DNA of 18,078 nt from contig CALBRU010000093.1 in the NCBI GenBank assembly GCA_937927695.1, positions 1 to 18,078 of the forward strand, given 5' to 3'. Positions 6,098-14,492 of this stretch are shown here, piece by piece; position 1 is the stretch's first letter; each line of letters begins with the position of its first letter. The DNA comes from an uncultured Thiomonas sp. (GTDB lineage: Bacteria > Pseudomonadota > Gammaproteobacteria > Burkholderiales > Burkholderiaceae_C). A program made the translations under genes and the position numbers. The notes beneath the pieces are model-generated. The model was not told where the DNA came from. It saw only the letters and a program-made list of their open reading frames with translations, and searched no databases.

Positions 6098-8128
6098 ATG
6101 CAAGCCACGCTGAATCCCACCTTGCTGCTGGTCATCGCACTGGCGCCCCTCGTCTCGTCCATCATCGTCGGCCTGTTCGGCCGAAGCATCGGCCGATCGG
6201 CTTCGCACTGGCTGACCACGCTCTCGGTCGGCCTGTCCTTCGTGCTGTCGCTCGCCGTCCTGAACGACGTGATTCACGGCGCCCGCTTCAACGCCACCAT
6301 TTACGACTGGATGGTGGTGGGCAAGCTGCACATGGAAGTCGGTTTCATGATCGACGGCCTGTCGGCGCTGATGATGGCTGTCGTCACTTTCGTTTCGCTC
6401 GCGGTGCACATCTACACCATCGGCTACATGGCCGACGACGACGGCTACCAGCGCTTCTTCAGCTACATCTCCTTGTTCACCTTCTCCATGCTGATGCTGG
6501 TGATGAGCAACAACATGTTGCAGCTGTTCTTCGGCTGGGAGGCGGTGGGTTTGGTGTCCTATCTGCTGATCGGCTTCTGGTACACACGGCCAACGGCGGT
6601 TTTCGCCAATATGAAGGCCTTCATCGTCAACCGCGTGGGCGACTTCGGCTTCATTCTGGGCATCGGCCTGCTGGCGGCCTACTCTGGCAGCCTGAACTAC
6701 ACCGAAATTTTCGCCAAGGGTCCAGAGCTTGCACTGCTGCATCTGCCGGGCACCGACTGGATGCTGATCACCGTAGCGTGCATTTCCCTGTTCATCGGCG
6801 CCATGGGCAAGAGCGCGCAGTTCCCGCTGCACGTCTGGCTGCCGGATTCGATGGAAGGCCCGACGCCGATTTCGGCGCTCATTCACGCTGCCACCATGGT
6901 GACGGCGGGTATTTTCATGGTGGCCCGCATGTCGCCGCTGTTCGAGTTGTCGAACACCGCGCTGTCCTTTATTTTGGTCATTGGCGCCATCACCGCGCTG
7001 TTCATGGGCATCCTGGGCGTGGTGCAAACCGACATTAAGAGGGTCATCGCCTACTCCACGCTATCGCAGCTAGGCTACATGACCGTGGCGCTGGGGGCTT
7101 CGGCCTACTCGGTGGCGATTTTCCACCTGATGACCCATGCGTTCTTCAAGGCTTTGCTGTTCCTCGCGGCCGGCTCGGTGATCATCGGCATGCACCATGA
7201 CCAGGACATGCGCCATATGGGCGGTCTGCGCAAATACATGCCCATCACCTGGATCACCTTCCTGATCGGCGGTCTGGCGCTCAGCGGCATTCCGCCGTTC
7301 GCTGGCTTTTTCTCCAAAGACAGCATCATCGAGGCGGTGCATGCCAGCGATCTGCCGGGAGCGGGCTTCGCTTACTTCGCCGTGCTCTCCAGTGTGTTCG
7401 TCACTGCGCTCTACACCTTCCGCATGTATTTCATGGTGTTCCATGGCGAAGAGCGGTTCCGACACGTGGCGCACGATGCGCATGGCCATGATCATGCGCA
7501 TGACCACGGACACGCGAGCGCTCACGAGCCGCACGAGTCGCCGTGGGTGGTGACGGTGCCGCTCATCATGCTGGCCATTCCGTCCGTCCTCGCGGGCTAT
7601 CTTTTCATTCAGCCGCTGCTGTACGGGCACTTCTTCGGGCATTCGATTTTTGTCAACGCGGCAGCCCATCCGGCCATGCGTGATCTCGCTGAGCACTGGC
7701 ACGGCCAGATTCAGATGATGATTCACGGCTTGTTGTCGATGCCGCTGTGGCTGGCGATTGCCGGCATTGCCACGGCCTATTACGGCTATATGGTGAACCT
7801 GCGCTTCCCACAGGCTGTGCGGCGCATGCTGGGGCCGATCTACACCGTGCTCGAAAACAATTACTTCTTCGACTGGTTCAACCAGAACGTGCTGGCTTCT
7901 GGCATGCGCCTTCTGGGCACGGGCCTGTGGAAAGGCGGGGATGTGGGTCTTATCGATGGCCTGCTGGTCAACGGTACGGCGCGCGTGGTCGGCTGGACGG
8001 CACGGGTGGTGCGCCTGCTGCAAACCGGCTACATCTATTACTACGCCCTGGCGATGATTGCCGGCGTGGTGGTGTTCATGGGCTATTTTGTTCCGGGCAA
8101 GCTGTTGTCCGGCTGGTTCATCCGATAA
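6098..8128 (+). CDS. nuoL: NADH-quinone oxidoreductase subunit L
   Basis: Antiporter-like proton-pumping subunit at the far end of the membrane arm, which also carries the long lateral helix. 676 residues, longer than E. coli NuoL (613). Key residues are E148 in FFGWEAVGLVSYLLIGFW and K238 in GKSAQFPLHVWLPDSMEGP, the expected Glu/Lys proton-path pair, followed by the conserved PTPISALIHAATMV helix. Part of the extra length is a histidine-rich loop at residues 456-479, with ten His in 24 residues, between two transmembrane helices. AAGGG at 6086-6090, inside the end of nuoK, lies 7 bp before ATG 6098. nuoM starts 20 bp after the stop. Confidence 0.97.
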   Translation: MQATLNPTLLLVIALAPLVSSIIVGLFGRSIGRSASHWLTTLSVGLSFVLSLAVLNDVIHGARFNATIYDWMVVGKLHMEVGFMIDGLSALMMAVVTFVSLAVHIYTIGYMADDDGYQRFFSYISLFTFSMLMLVMSNNMLQLFFGWEAVGLVSYLLIGFWYTRPTAVFANMKAFIVNRVGDFGFILGIGLLAAYSGSLNYTEIFAKGPELALLHLPGTDWMLITVACISLFIGAMGKSAQFPLHVWLPDSMEGPTPISALIHAATMVTAGIFMVARMSPLFELSNTALSFILVIGAITALFMGILGVVQTDIKRVIAYSTLSQLGYMTVALGASAYSVAIFHLMTHAFFKALLFLAAGSVIIGMHHDQDMRHMGGLRKYMPITWITFLIGGLALSGIPPFAGFFSKDSIIEAVHASDLPGAGFAYFAVLSSVFVTALYTFRMYFMVFHGEERFRHVAHDAHGHDHAHDHGHASAHEPHESPWVVTVPLIMLAIPSVLAGYLFIQPLLYGHFFGHSIFVNAAAHPAMRDLAEHWHGQIQMMIHGLLSMPLWLAIAGIATAYYGYMVNLRFPQAVRRMLGPIYTVLENNYFFDWFNQNVLASGMRLLGTGLWKGGDVGLIDGLLVNGTARVVGWTARVVRLLQTGYIYYYALAMIAGVVVFMGYFVPGKLLSGWFIR

Positions 8129-8148
8129 CAGCGAAGCGCGATACAAGC

Positions 8149-9633
8149 ATGCAATCTCTCCCTTTGCTCAGTCTGTCCATCTGGATTCCCATCGCCTTCG
8201 GTGTCTTGCTGCTCTTTGTTCAGGGCGAGCAGCGCGCTGCTGCCGCGCGCTGGCTGGCGCTGATCGGCTCGCTGGTCTCTTTTCTCATCACCCTGCCGCT
8301 GATCACCGGCTTCGACAACGCCCAGGCGGGCATGCAGTTTGTCGAGTCCGTGCCCTGGATTCGGCCTTTCAACATCAATTACGCGCTGGGCATCGACGGC
8401 GTGTCGCTGTGGTTCGTGCCGCTGACCGCTTTGATGACTGTGATCGTGATCATCAGCGCCTGGGAGGTCATCAAAGATCGGGTCAGCCTTTATCTCGGCG
8501 CTTTCCTCATTCTGTCGGGCCTGATGATCGGGGTGTTTGCCGCGACCGATGCCATGCTGTTCTATGTGTTCTTCGAGGCCACGCTCATTCCGATGTATCT
8601 GATCATCGGCATCTGGGGCGGCCCGCGCCGGGTGTATGCCGCGTTCAAGTTCTTCCTCTACACCCTGGCCGGTTCGCTGCTCATGCTGGTGGCGCTGATC
8701 TATCTTTACCTGCAGTCGGGCGGAAGTTTCGACATCGCCAACTGGTACCACGTGCCGCTGTCGATGACGGCGCAGATTTTCATTTTCATCGCCTTCTTCT
8801 TCGCCTTCGCGGTGAAGATTCCGATGTGGCCGGTGCACACCTGGCTGCCCGATGCGCACGTAGAAGCGCCTACCGGAGGTTCGGTGATTCTGGCGGCCAT
8901 CATGCTCAAGCTTGGCGCCTACGGTTTCATCCGCTTCTCCCTGCCCATGCTGCCAGACGCCAGCCATGCGCTTGCTCCGGTCATGATCGCGCTGTCGCTG
9001 ATTGCGGTGATCTACATCGGCTTCGTCGCGCTGGTGCAGGCCGACATGAAAAAGCTGGTGGCGTATTCCTCCATCGCGCACATGGGCTTCGTCACTCTGG
9101 GCTTTTTTCTGTTCTCCGATCTCGGCGTGCAGGGCGGGTTGGTGCAGATGATCTCGCATGGTTTCATTTCCGGCGCCATGTTCCTGACTATCGGGGTGCT
9201 GTATGACCGCATGCACACCCGCCAGATTGCCGACTACGGCGGAGTGACCAACACCATGCCCAAGTTCGCCGCGCTGGCCGTGCTGTTCGGCATGGCCAAC
9301 GCCGGCCTGCCCGGCACCAGCGGTTTCGTCGGCGAATGGATGGTGATTCTGGCCGCGGTGAAATTCAATTTCTGGATCGGCCTGCTGGCTGCGACCACGC
9401 TCATCCTGGCCGCGAGCTACACCTTGTGGATGATCAAGCGGGTGTATTTCGGGCCGGTGGGCAATGACCATGTAGCCGCGCTCAAGGACATCGGCGCCCG
9501 TGAATTCTTCATGCTCACCGTGCTGGTCGGCGCGGTGCTGTGGATGGGCGTGTATCCCAAATTCTTCACCGATCCGATGCAGGCCTCGGTGCAACATCTG
9601 CTGCAGTTTGCGGCGTCTTCCAAATTGCAGTGA
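8149..9633 (+). CDS. nuoM: NADH-quinone oxidoreductase subunit M
   Basis: Second antiporter-like proton pump of complex I, 494 residues and about 14 transmembrane helices. Key residues are E143 in VFFEATLIPMYLIIGIWGG and K223 in AVKIPMWPVHTWLPDAHVEAP; the PTGGSVILAAIMLKLGAYG helix follows. The frame stays open upstream into nuoL (to 7747) but the conserved start is MQSLPLLSLSIWIPI at ATG 8149, just past the nuoL stop. No strong Shine-Dalgarno is visible, so translation may depend on coupling to nuoL. nuoN follows after 11 bp. Confidence 0.97.
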   Translation: MQSLPLLSLSIWIPIAFGVLLLFVQGEQRAAAARWLALIGSLVSFLITLPLITGFDNAQAGMQFVESVPWIRPFNINYALGIDGVSLWFVPLTALMTVIVIISAWEVIKDRVSLYLGAFLILSGLMIGVFAATDAMLFYVFFEATLIPMYLIIGIWGGPRRVYAAFKFFLYTLAGSLLMLVALIYLYLQSGGSFDIANWYHVPLSMTAQIFIFIAFFFAFAVKIPMWPVHTWLPDAHVEAPTGGSVILAAIMLKLGAYGFIRFSLPMLPDASHALAPVMIALSLIAVIYIGFVALVQADMKKLVAYSSIAHMGFVTLGFFLFSDLGVQGGLVQMISHGFISGAMFLTIGVLYDRMHTRQIADYGGVTNTMPKFAALAVLFGMANAGLPGTSGFVGEWMVILAAVKFNFWIGLLAATTLILAASYTLWMIKRVYFGPVGNDHVAALKDIGAREFFMLTVLVGAVLWMGVYPKFFTDPMQASVQHLLQFAASSKLQ

Positions 9634-9644
9634 CAACAACCGCC

Positions 9645-11111
9645 ATGAACTGGATCGCCATTTATCCGGAAATTCTCCTGCTCGTGCTGGCCTGTATGGT
9701 CATGCTTGTCGACCTGTTTGTGAAAGATGCGCAGCACCGCGTGAGCTATTGGCTGACGCTGTTGGGACTGGTGGGCATCGGCGTGCTTTGCGGGCTTTAC
9801 TACGCCTCTGGCATGCAGCAGTTCGCCATGGCGCGTGCGCTCATCGTCGATCCCATGGCCATGCTGCTCAAGCTTTTCACGGTCATCGCCACCATCGCCA
9901 CCTTGGTTTACTCCCGGCGCTACGCACTGGATCGCGGCATGTGGGGTGGCGAGTTGTTCAGCCTGGTGCTGCTGTCGTTGCTCGGGCAGTTCATCATGAT
10001 CTCGGGCAACAACCTGCTGACCATCTACCTCGGGCTGGAACTGCTCTCGCTCGCGCTCTACGCCCTGGTTGCGCTGCGCCGCGACCACACTCTGTCCACT
10101 GAGGCGGCGATGAAGTATTTCATCCTCGGCGCGTTGGCCTCGGGCTTCCTGCTCTACGGCATGTCGATGCTGTATGGCGCAACCGGTTCGCTTGATCTGG
10201 TCACGATCTTCCGCATGATCGCGGTCGAGCCGATCAACCGCGCAGTGCTCGTGCTCGGGGTGGTGTTCATCGTTGCAGGTCTGGCGTTCAAGCTCGGAGC
10301 GGTGCCCTTCCACATGTGGATTCCCGACGTCTATCAGGGCGCGCCCACGGCGGTGGTGCTGATGGTGGGCGCGGCCCCCAAGCTGGCGGCCTTCGCCATG
10401 GCGATTCGCCTGCTGGTGGAAGGCATGTTCCCGCTGGCCATGGACTGGCAGGGCATGCTGGTGGTGCTGGCGGTGCTGTCCATCGGTCTGGGCAATCTGG
10501 CGGCCATTGCGCAGACCAACCTCAAGCGCATGCTGGCGTATTCCACCATCGCGCAGATCGGCTTCGTGCTGCTCGCGCTGCTCTCGGGCATGCTCAACGG
10601 CAATGGGCTCTCCGCCTCCACCGCCTACAGCGGCGCCATGTTCTACATGGTCATTTACGTGCTCACCACGCTGGGCACCTTTGGCGTGATTTTGCTGCTG
10701 GCGCGCGAAGGTTTTGAGGCCGAAGACATCCGCGATTTTGCCGGTCTGGCCAAAACTGATCCCTGGATGGCAGGTGTCATGACGTTTCTTTTATTCTCTC
10801 TGGCTGGCATCCCGCCTTTCGCCGGTTTTTATGCCAAGCTCGAAGTGCTCACCATTTTGCTCAATACAGGGCGGGTCTGGCTGGTGGTGTACGCGGTCAT
10901 CCTCTCGGTCATCGGTGCTTATTACTATATTCGCGTGATCAAGGTGATGTATTTTGATGCACCCACGGCGCTTTCGGCCTCGCGCGCAAGCGGAGTGGGC
11001 GGAGCGCGTGCCCTCCTGTCGCTCAATGGTCTGGCGGTTTTATTCCTTGGGTTGATGCCCGGTGGTTTGATGACCTTGTGTTATCAGGCCATCGCCAATA
11101 CCCTGCACTGA
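9645..11111 (+). CDS. nuoN: NADH-quinone oxidoreductase subunit N
   Basis: Third antiporter-like proton pump of complex I, nearest NuoK. 488 residues, typical for the family, with about 14 transmembrane helices. K216 lies in GLAFKLGAVPFHMWIPDVYQ, the TM7 lysine region; the following GAPTAVVLMVGAAPKLAAFA stretch is a strong NuoN signature. The frame is open upstream to 9540 inside nuoM, but MNWIAIYPEILLLV at ATG 9645 is the family-type start. It ends 12 bp before the DUF2818 gene and is the last core complex I gene of the operon. Confidence 0.97.
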   Translation: MNWIAIYPEILLLVLACMVMLVDLFVKDAQHRVSYWLTLLGLVGIGVLCGLYYASGMQQFAMARALIVDPMAMLLKLFTVIATIATLVYSRRYALDRGMWGGELFSLVLLSLLGQFIMISGNNLLTIYLGLELLSLALYALVALRRDHTLSTEAAMKYFILGALASGFLLYGMSMLYGATGSLDLVTIFRMIAVEPINRAVLVLGVVFIVAGLAFKLGAVPFHMWIPDVYQGAPTAVVLMVGAAPKLAAFAMAIRLLVEGMFPLAMDWQGMLVVLAVLSIGLGNLAAIAQTNLKRMLAYSTIAQIGFVLLALLSGMLNGNGLSASTAYSGAMFYMVIYVLTTLGTFGVILLLAREGFEAEDIRDFAGLAKTDPWMAGVMTFLLFSLAGIPPFAGFYAKLEVLTILLNTGRVWLVVYAVILSVIGAYYYIRVIKVMYFDAPTALSASRASGVGGARALLSLNGLAVLFLGLMPGGLMTLCYQAIANTLH

Positions 11112-11123
11112 AAGCGTTTCCCT

Positions 11124-11441
11124 ATGCAGAATTCCGCAATCTGGTTGGTTATCGTTCTGGCGTTCGTCGCCGCCAACCTGCCGTTTGTTTCCAACCGTTT
11201 CTTCCTGGTCATTCCGCTCAAGAAAACCCCCAAGTCGATCTGGTTACGTCTGCTTGAGCTGCTGATCCTGTTCTTTGTCGTCGGCTTCATTGGTATGGCG
11301 CTTGAAGCGCGGATCGGGCAAAACTATCCGCAGCACTGGGAGTTCTATGCCGTTTCTGTCGCCATGTTCCTGGTACTGGCCTTTCCGGGGTATGTGCTGC
11401 GTTACATGGTCAAGCGTCATCCGGCCCCGAGTCGCACATGA
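11124..11441 (+). CDS. DUF2818 family small membrane protein
   Basis: A 105-residue inner-membrane protein of unknown function. Three hydrophobic helices are visible at about 4-22, 42-62 and 73-95, with a basic loop (PLKKTPKS) between the first two and a basic C-terminus. It matches in size and sequence character the DUF2818 proteins that I recall following nuoN in betaproteobacteria. It starts 12 bp after nuoN, and its stop overlaps the next start as ATGA, so it very likely belongs to the nuo transcript. That position suggests a role in complex I assembly, stability or membrane-arm function, but nothing in the sequence proves this. No catalytic motif is visible. Confidence 0.85.
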   Translation: MQNSAIWLVIVLAFVAANLPFVSNRFFLVIPLKKTPKSIWLRLLELLILFFVVGFIGMALEARIGQNYPQHWEFYAVSVAMFLVLAFPGYVLRYMVKRHPAPSRT

Positions 11442-12037
11442 GCGGCGATCCGGCGCGCGTGCCGCAGGCAGCGGCCTTGCGCGAACACACTCTCGACAGC
11501 GAGATGGTGTTTCGCGGCACCTTCCTCAATATTTCGCGCGATCTGGTGCGGCTGGCCAATGGCGCGCAGGTGACACGCGAATACATCCGCCACTCCGGCG
11601 CGGTGATGATCATTCCCCTGCTCGATAACGGCAGGGTGCTGATGGAACGCCAGTTCCGCACGCCGATGCAGCGGGTGATGGTGGAATTTCCCGCAGGCAA
11701 ACTCGACGCGGGTGAGAGTTGGCTGGCTTGTGCCCAGCGCGAACTGCGCGAGGAAACCGGCTACAGCGCGAAGCAGTGGGCCTATATCGGACCGATCAAC
11801 AACGCGATTTCCTACTCCGACGAAACCATTCATCTCGCTTTCGCGCGCGGTCTGGTCGCAGGTCGCCAATCGCTCGACGACAACGAACTGCTCGATGTTT
11901 TCGAGGCCAGCCCGCAAGACACCCTCGACTGGGTGCGCAATGGTCAGATCACCGACGTCAAGACCGTGATCGGCGCGTTCTGGCTGGAAAAACTGCTGCA
12001 AAACACCTGGAACTTCGACTGGCAGGACGTAGCCTGA
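11438..12037 (+). CDS. NUDIX hydrolase, ADP-ribose pyrophosphatase type
   Basis: A 199-residue soluble hydrolase predicted to cleave ADP-ribose or a related nucleoside-diphosphate sugar to AMP and sugar phosphate. The NUDIX box is complete: G87-x5-E93-x7-R101-E102-L-x-E105-E106-x-G108, with the glutamates that bind catalytic Mg2+. The preceding RQFRTPMQRVMVEFPAGKLD is characteristic of ADP-ribose pyrophosphatases rather than MutT or Ap4A hydrolases, though substrate is not proven. The start is in an ATGA overlap with the DUF2818 gene, so its translation is coupled to the end of the nuo operon. ADP-ribose comes from NAD breakdown, which gives a plausible metabolic link to an NADH dehydrogenase. 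It converges with the next, minus-strand gene across 9 bp; no hairpin terminator is visible there. Confidence 0.9.
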   Translation: MSGDPARVPQAAALREHTLDSEMVFRGTFLNISRDLVRLANGAQVTREYIRHSGAVMIIPLLDNGRVLMERQFRTPMQRVMVEFPAGKLDAGESWLACAQRELREETGYSAKQWAYIGPINNAISYSDETIHLAFARGLVAGRQSLDDNELLDVFEASPQDTLDWVRNGQITDVKTVIGAFWLEKLLQNTWNFDWQDVA

Positions 12038-12046
12038 CACTGTAGC

Positions 12047-13111
12047 TCAGATGCGGCGCTGAACCAGCAGACGATAGGCCAGCAGATAGAGGGTGACGAA
12101 GCCCACACAGCAGGCCATGAGCAGGGGGGTGTTGCCCCACCACAGCATGGCCGGGCCCACGCTGAAAGCCGCGACGGCCCAGAGATAAGGCGAGGTGGCC
12201 GCATTGCGGCGCTGTCGCGGATCGGCATGATCGTTTTCGTCGAGCAGACGGGTGAGCCGCCAGTACACCAGATGATGTAGATGCAGCGTATCGGGCGCGG
12301 TGCCCGCGCGCTGGCGAAACTTGCGCCGCCACAGCGAATACAGCAACTCCCACACCGGGTAGGCCAGCACCATGAGGGCGAACCAGGGTGAAACGGCAGG
12401 GTTACGCGCCACCAGCAACACGCTGAGCAGCGCCATCCAGAAGCCCAGCAGATAAGCGCCGGTATCGCCCAGGAAGATTTGGCCGCGCGGCCAGTTCCAG
12501 AACAGAAAGCCCAGCAGCGCGCCGATGGCGGCGAGGCTAAGCGCCATGATCAGCGGGTCGCTGACCTTGAACGCCACATAACCGACGGCGCCGAAAACCA
12601 TGAAGCTCACCATGCCGGCCAGGCCGTTGTAGCCGTCGATCATATTGACGGCATGGGGCAGGGCGCTGATGGCGATCAGCGCGATGAGCCAACCCAGCAG
12701 CGGCCAGGCGCGCAGCCATGCGTCCAGTGGCCATAATCCAAGCCGGGTGACGCTGGCCCCGAGCAGCCAGACCGCCAGCCCCGCGGCGAGCACCGTGGCC
12801 AGCGCCCGCCACAAGGGGGGCACATGGCGGCGCAGGTCTTCCACCACCCCGGCGAGCAGCACCGGCGCGATGGCGAGGGCCAATCGGCTCGTGAAGGGCG
12901 CGCTGACATAAGTGAGGTGCATGAGCCAAAGCAGGCCCACCATCATGCCCAGCGCCAGGGCGAAGCCGCCGGTGCGCGGCGTGGGGTGGCGATGCCATTT
13001 CTGCACGCCCTGGGTTTCGTCCAGGCCGAAATGCCTGCGCCGTCCCAGCACGATGAGTGCGGCGCATCCCAGCCAGCAGAGCAGGGCGGACAGGGCGGTG
13101 GCGTGCAACAT
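12047..13111 (-). CDS. MraY/WecA-family polyprenyl-phosphate sugar-1-phosphate transferase
   Basis: A 354-residue, roughly ten-helix inner-membrane enzyme predicted to transfer a (GlcNAc-type) sugar-1-phosphate from a UDP-sugar to undecaprenyl phosphate, the first step in O-antigen, capsule or other surface-glycan synthesis. Family motifs in order: P43-TPRTGG-49, V90-E-D92, N156-MIDGYNGLAG, L214-GDTG, and the HLHH motif at 277-280. The usual acidic pair reads ED rather than DD, and the NxxDG-x-N-G form points to a WecA/WbpL-like enzyme rather than true MraY, whose gene would sit in the dcw cluster. No other start codon occurs upstream before an in-frame stop. No Shine-Dalgarno is obvious. It stands alone among unrelated plus-strand genes, with no glycan cluster in view. 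Confidence 0.9.
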   Translation of the reverse strand: MLHATALSALLCWLGCAALIVLGRRRHFGLDETQGVQKWHRHPTPRTGGFALALGMMVGLLWLMHLTYVSAPFTSRLALAIAPVLLAGVVEDLRRHVPPLWRALATVLAAGLAVWLLGASVTRLGLWPLDAWLRAWPLLGWLIALIAISALPHAVNMIDGYNGLAGMVSFMVFGAVGYVAFKVSDPLIMALSLAAIGALLGFLFWNWPRGQIFLGDTGAYLLGFWMALLSVLLVARNPAVSPWFALMVLAYPVWELLYSLWRRKFRQRAGTAPDTLHLHHLVYWRLTRLLDENDHADPRQRRNAATSPYLWAVAAFSVGPAMLWWGNTPLLMACCVGFVTLYLLAYRLLVQRRI

Positions 13112-13223
13112 TCGGGTGCGGTAGAGAAACGCGATAAACCGACATTGTGCCTTTGCCCGTCATCACGGATCCACATGTCCCGCGCTCCGCCTTGCCTGCG
13201 GCCGTCGCCTACACTGCGTGGTT

Positions 13224-14492
13224 ATGTCTGCATCCTTCTCCTGGCCATTTGAGCTGCTCATCGGTTGGCGCTATACCCGCAGCGGGCGGCGCAGTCGGCG
13301 CAACGGCTTCATCTCCTTTATTTCTGCGGTCTCCGTCGGCGGCATCGCTCTGGGGGTGGCCGCGCTGATTGTGGTTCTCTCGGTGATGAACGGGTTTCAG
13401 AAGGAGGTGAGAGACCGCATGCTCAACGTCATTCCGCACATCCAGATCCTCAATGTCAATGGTCAGGCCTTGCCCGACTGGCGCGGCGTGGCGCAGCTGG
13501 TCAAAAGCAATCCGGCAGTGACCGGGGTGGCGCCTTTTGTGCAAGGGCAGGCGCTGGTGGCGCAGGGTAGTCAGTTGCAGGGCGTGTTGGTCTGGGGGGT
13601 GGAGCCGAGCGAAGAAACTCAGGTGTCGCAGATTCCCGAGCACATGGTGGCGGGCAGTCTGGCGGCGCTCAAACCGGGCGACTTCGGCGTGGTGCTGGGC
13701 AACGAATTGGCCAATGCGCTGGGGGTCGGCGTGGGCGATCAAATCACCATGGTGGTGCCCAGCGGCTCCATCACCCCGGCGGGCATGATTCCCCGTCTGC
13801 GAACCCTGCGGGTGGTGGGCATTTTCAATGTCGGGCACTACGAGTACGACAGCACTCTGGCGCTGGTGAATCTGCAAGATGCGTCGGCGCTGTTCCGCAC
13901 CGGCGGCCCCACCGGGCTGCGGGTGCAGACGCGCCATATGAATGACGCTCCGCAGATCGCACAGGACTTGCAGCGCGTGTTGCCGCCCGAACTCGTGGCC
14001 CAGCCCTGGACCGAGCAGAACCGCACCTGGTTCGAGGCCGTGGTGATCGAAAAGCGCATGATGTTCATCATCCTCACCATGATCGTGGCGGTGGCGGCGT
14101 TCAATCTCGTCTCTACCTTGGTGATGACAGTGACTGACAAACTGGCCGATATCGCCATCCTGCGCACGCAAGGTGCCAGCCCCGGCTCGATCATGTCCAT
14201 TTTTCTGCTGCAAGGCGCGGTGACGGGTTTTCTCGGCACCTTCGCCGGGGTCGCGCTGGGTTGTCTGATCGCGTTCAATCTCGACCCCATCGTTTCTTTT
14301 CTCGAAGCCGTGTTGCACACCCAGTTCCTGCCGCGCAGCGTGTACCTGATCCACACCATGCCCAGCGATCCGCGGTTTTCAGACATTGCCACCATCACGG
14401 TGGCCTCGCTGGTGCTATCGCTGCTGGCCACGCTTTATCCCAGTTGGAGCGCCTCGCGGGTGCAGCCCGCACAGGCTTTGCGCTATGAGTGA
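13224..14492 (+). CDS. lolC: Lipoprotein-releasing ABC transporter permease, LolC/LolE type
   Basis: Inner-membrane permease that extracts lipoproteins from the outer leaflet of the inner membrane and passes them to LolA, working with the ATPase LolD. 422 residues with the MacB/FtsX four-helix layout: TM1 near residues 29-58 (GFISFISAVSVGGIALGV), a large periplasmic domain to about 270, then three C-terminal helices. The start motif FELLIGWRYTRSGR, the cytoplasmic LADIAILRTQGAS coupling segment and the terminal LYPSWSASRVQPAQALRYE are strong family marks. GTG 13218 is an alternative start; I prefer ATG 13224. The 112 bp divergent region 13112-13223 shows no convincing promoter or Shine-Dalgarno. 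lolD, often directly downstream, is not here. LolC, LolE and homodimeric LolF types cannot be told apart by eye. Confidence 0.9.
   Translation: MSASFSWPFELLIGWRYTRSGRRSRRNGFISFISAVSVGGIALGVAALIVVLSVMNGFQKEVRDRMLNVIPHIQILNVNGQALPDWRGVAQLVKSNPAVTGVAPFVQGQALVAQGSQLQGVLVWGVEPSEETQVSQIPEHMVAGSLAALKPGDFGVVLGNELANALGVGVGDQITMVVPSGSITPAGMIPRLRTLRVVGIFNVGHYEYDSTLALVNLQDASALFRTGGPTGLRVQTRHMNDAPQIAQDLQRVLPPELVAQPWTEQNRTWFEAVVIEKRMMFIILTMIVAVAAFNLVSTLVMTVTDKLADIAILRTQGASPGSIMSIFLLQGAVTGFLGTFAGVALGCLIAFNLDPIVSFLEAVLHTQFLPRSVYLIHTMPSDPRFSDIATITVASLVLSLLATLYPSWSASRVQPAQALRYE

Noticed and set aside
12034..12050. Possible bidirectional terminator between the NUDIX gene and the converging transferase
   Set aside because: Only a CTGA/TCAG four-base match with a nine-base loop and no T-tract; too weak to call.
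13205..13223. TACACT as a -10 box for lolC
   Set aside because: No -35 at the right spacing, and it would leave almost no 5' leader before the start codon.
13209..14354. 381-codon minus-strand open frame opposite lolC
   Set aside because: lolC has a full set of family motifs in the plus frame; the opposite frame is compositional shadow.
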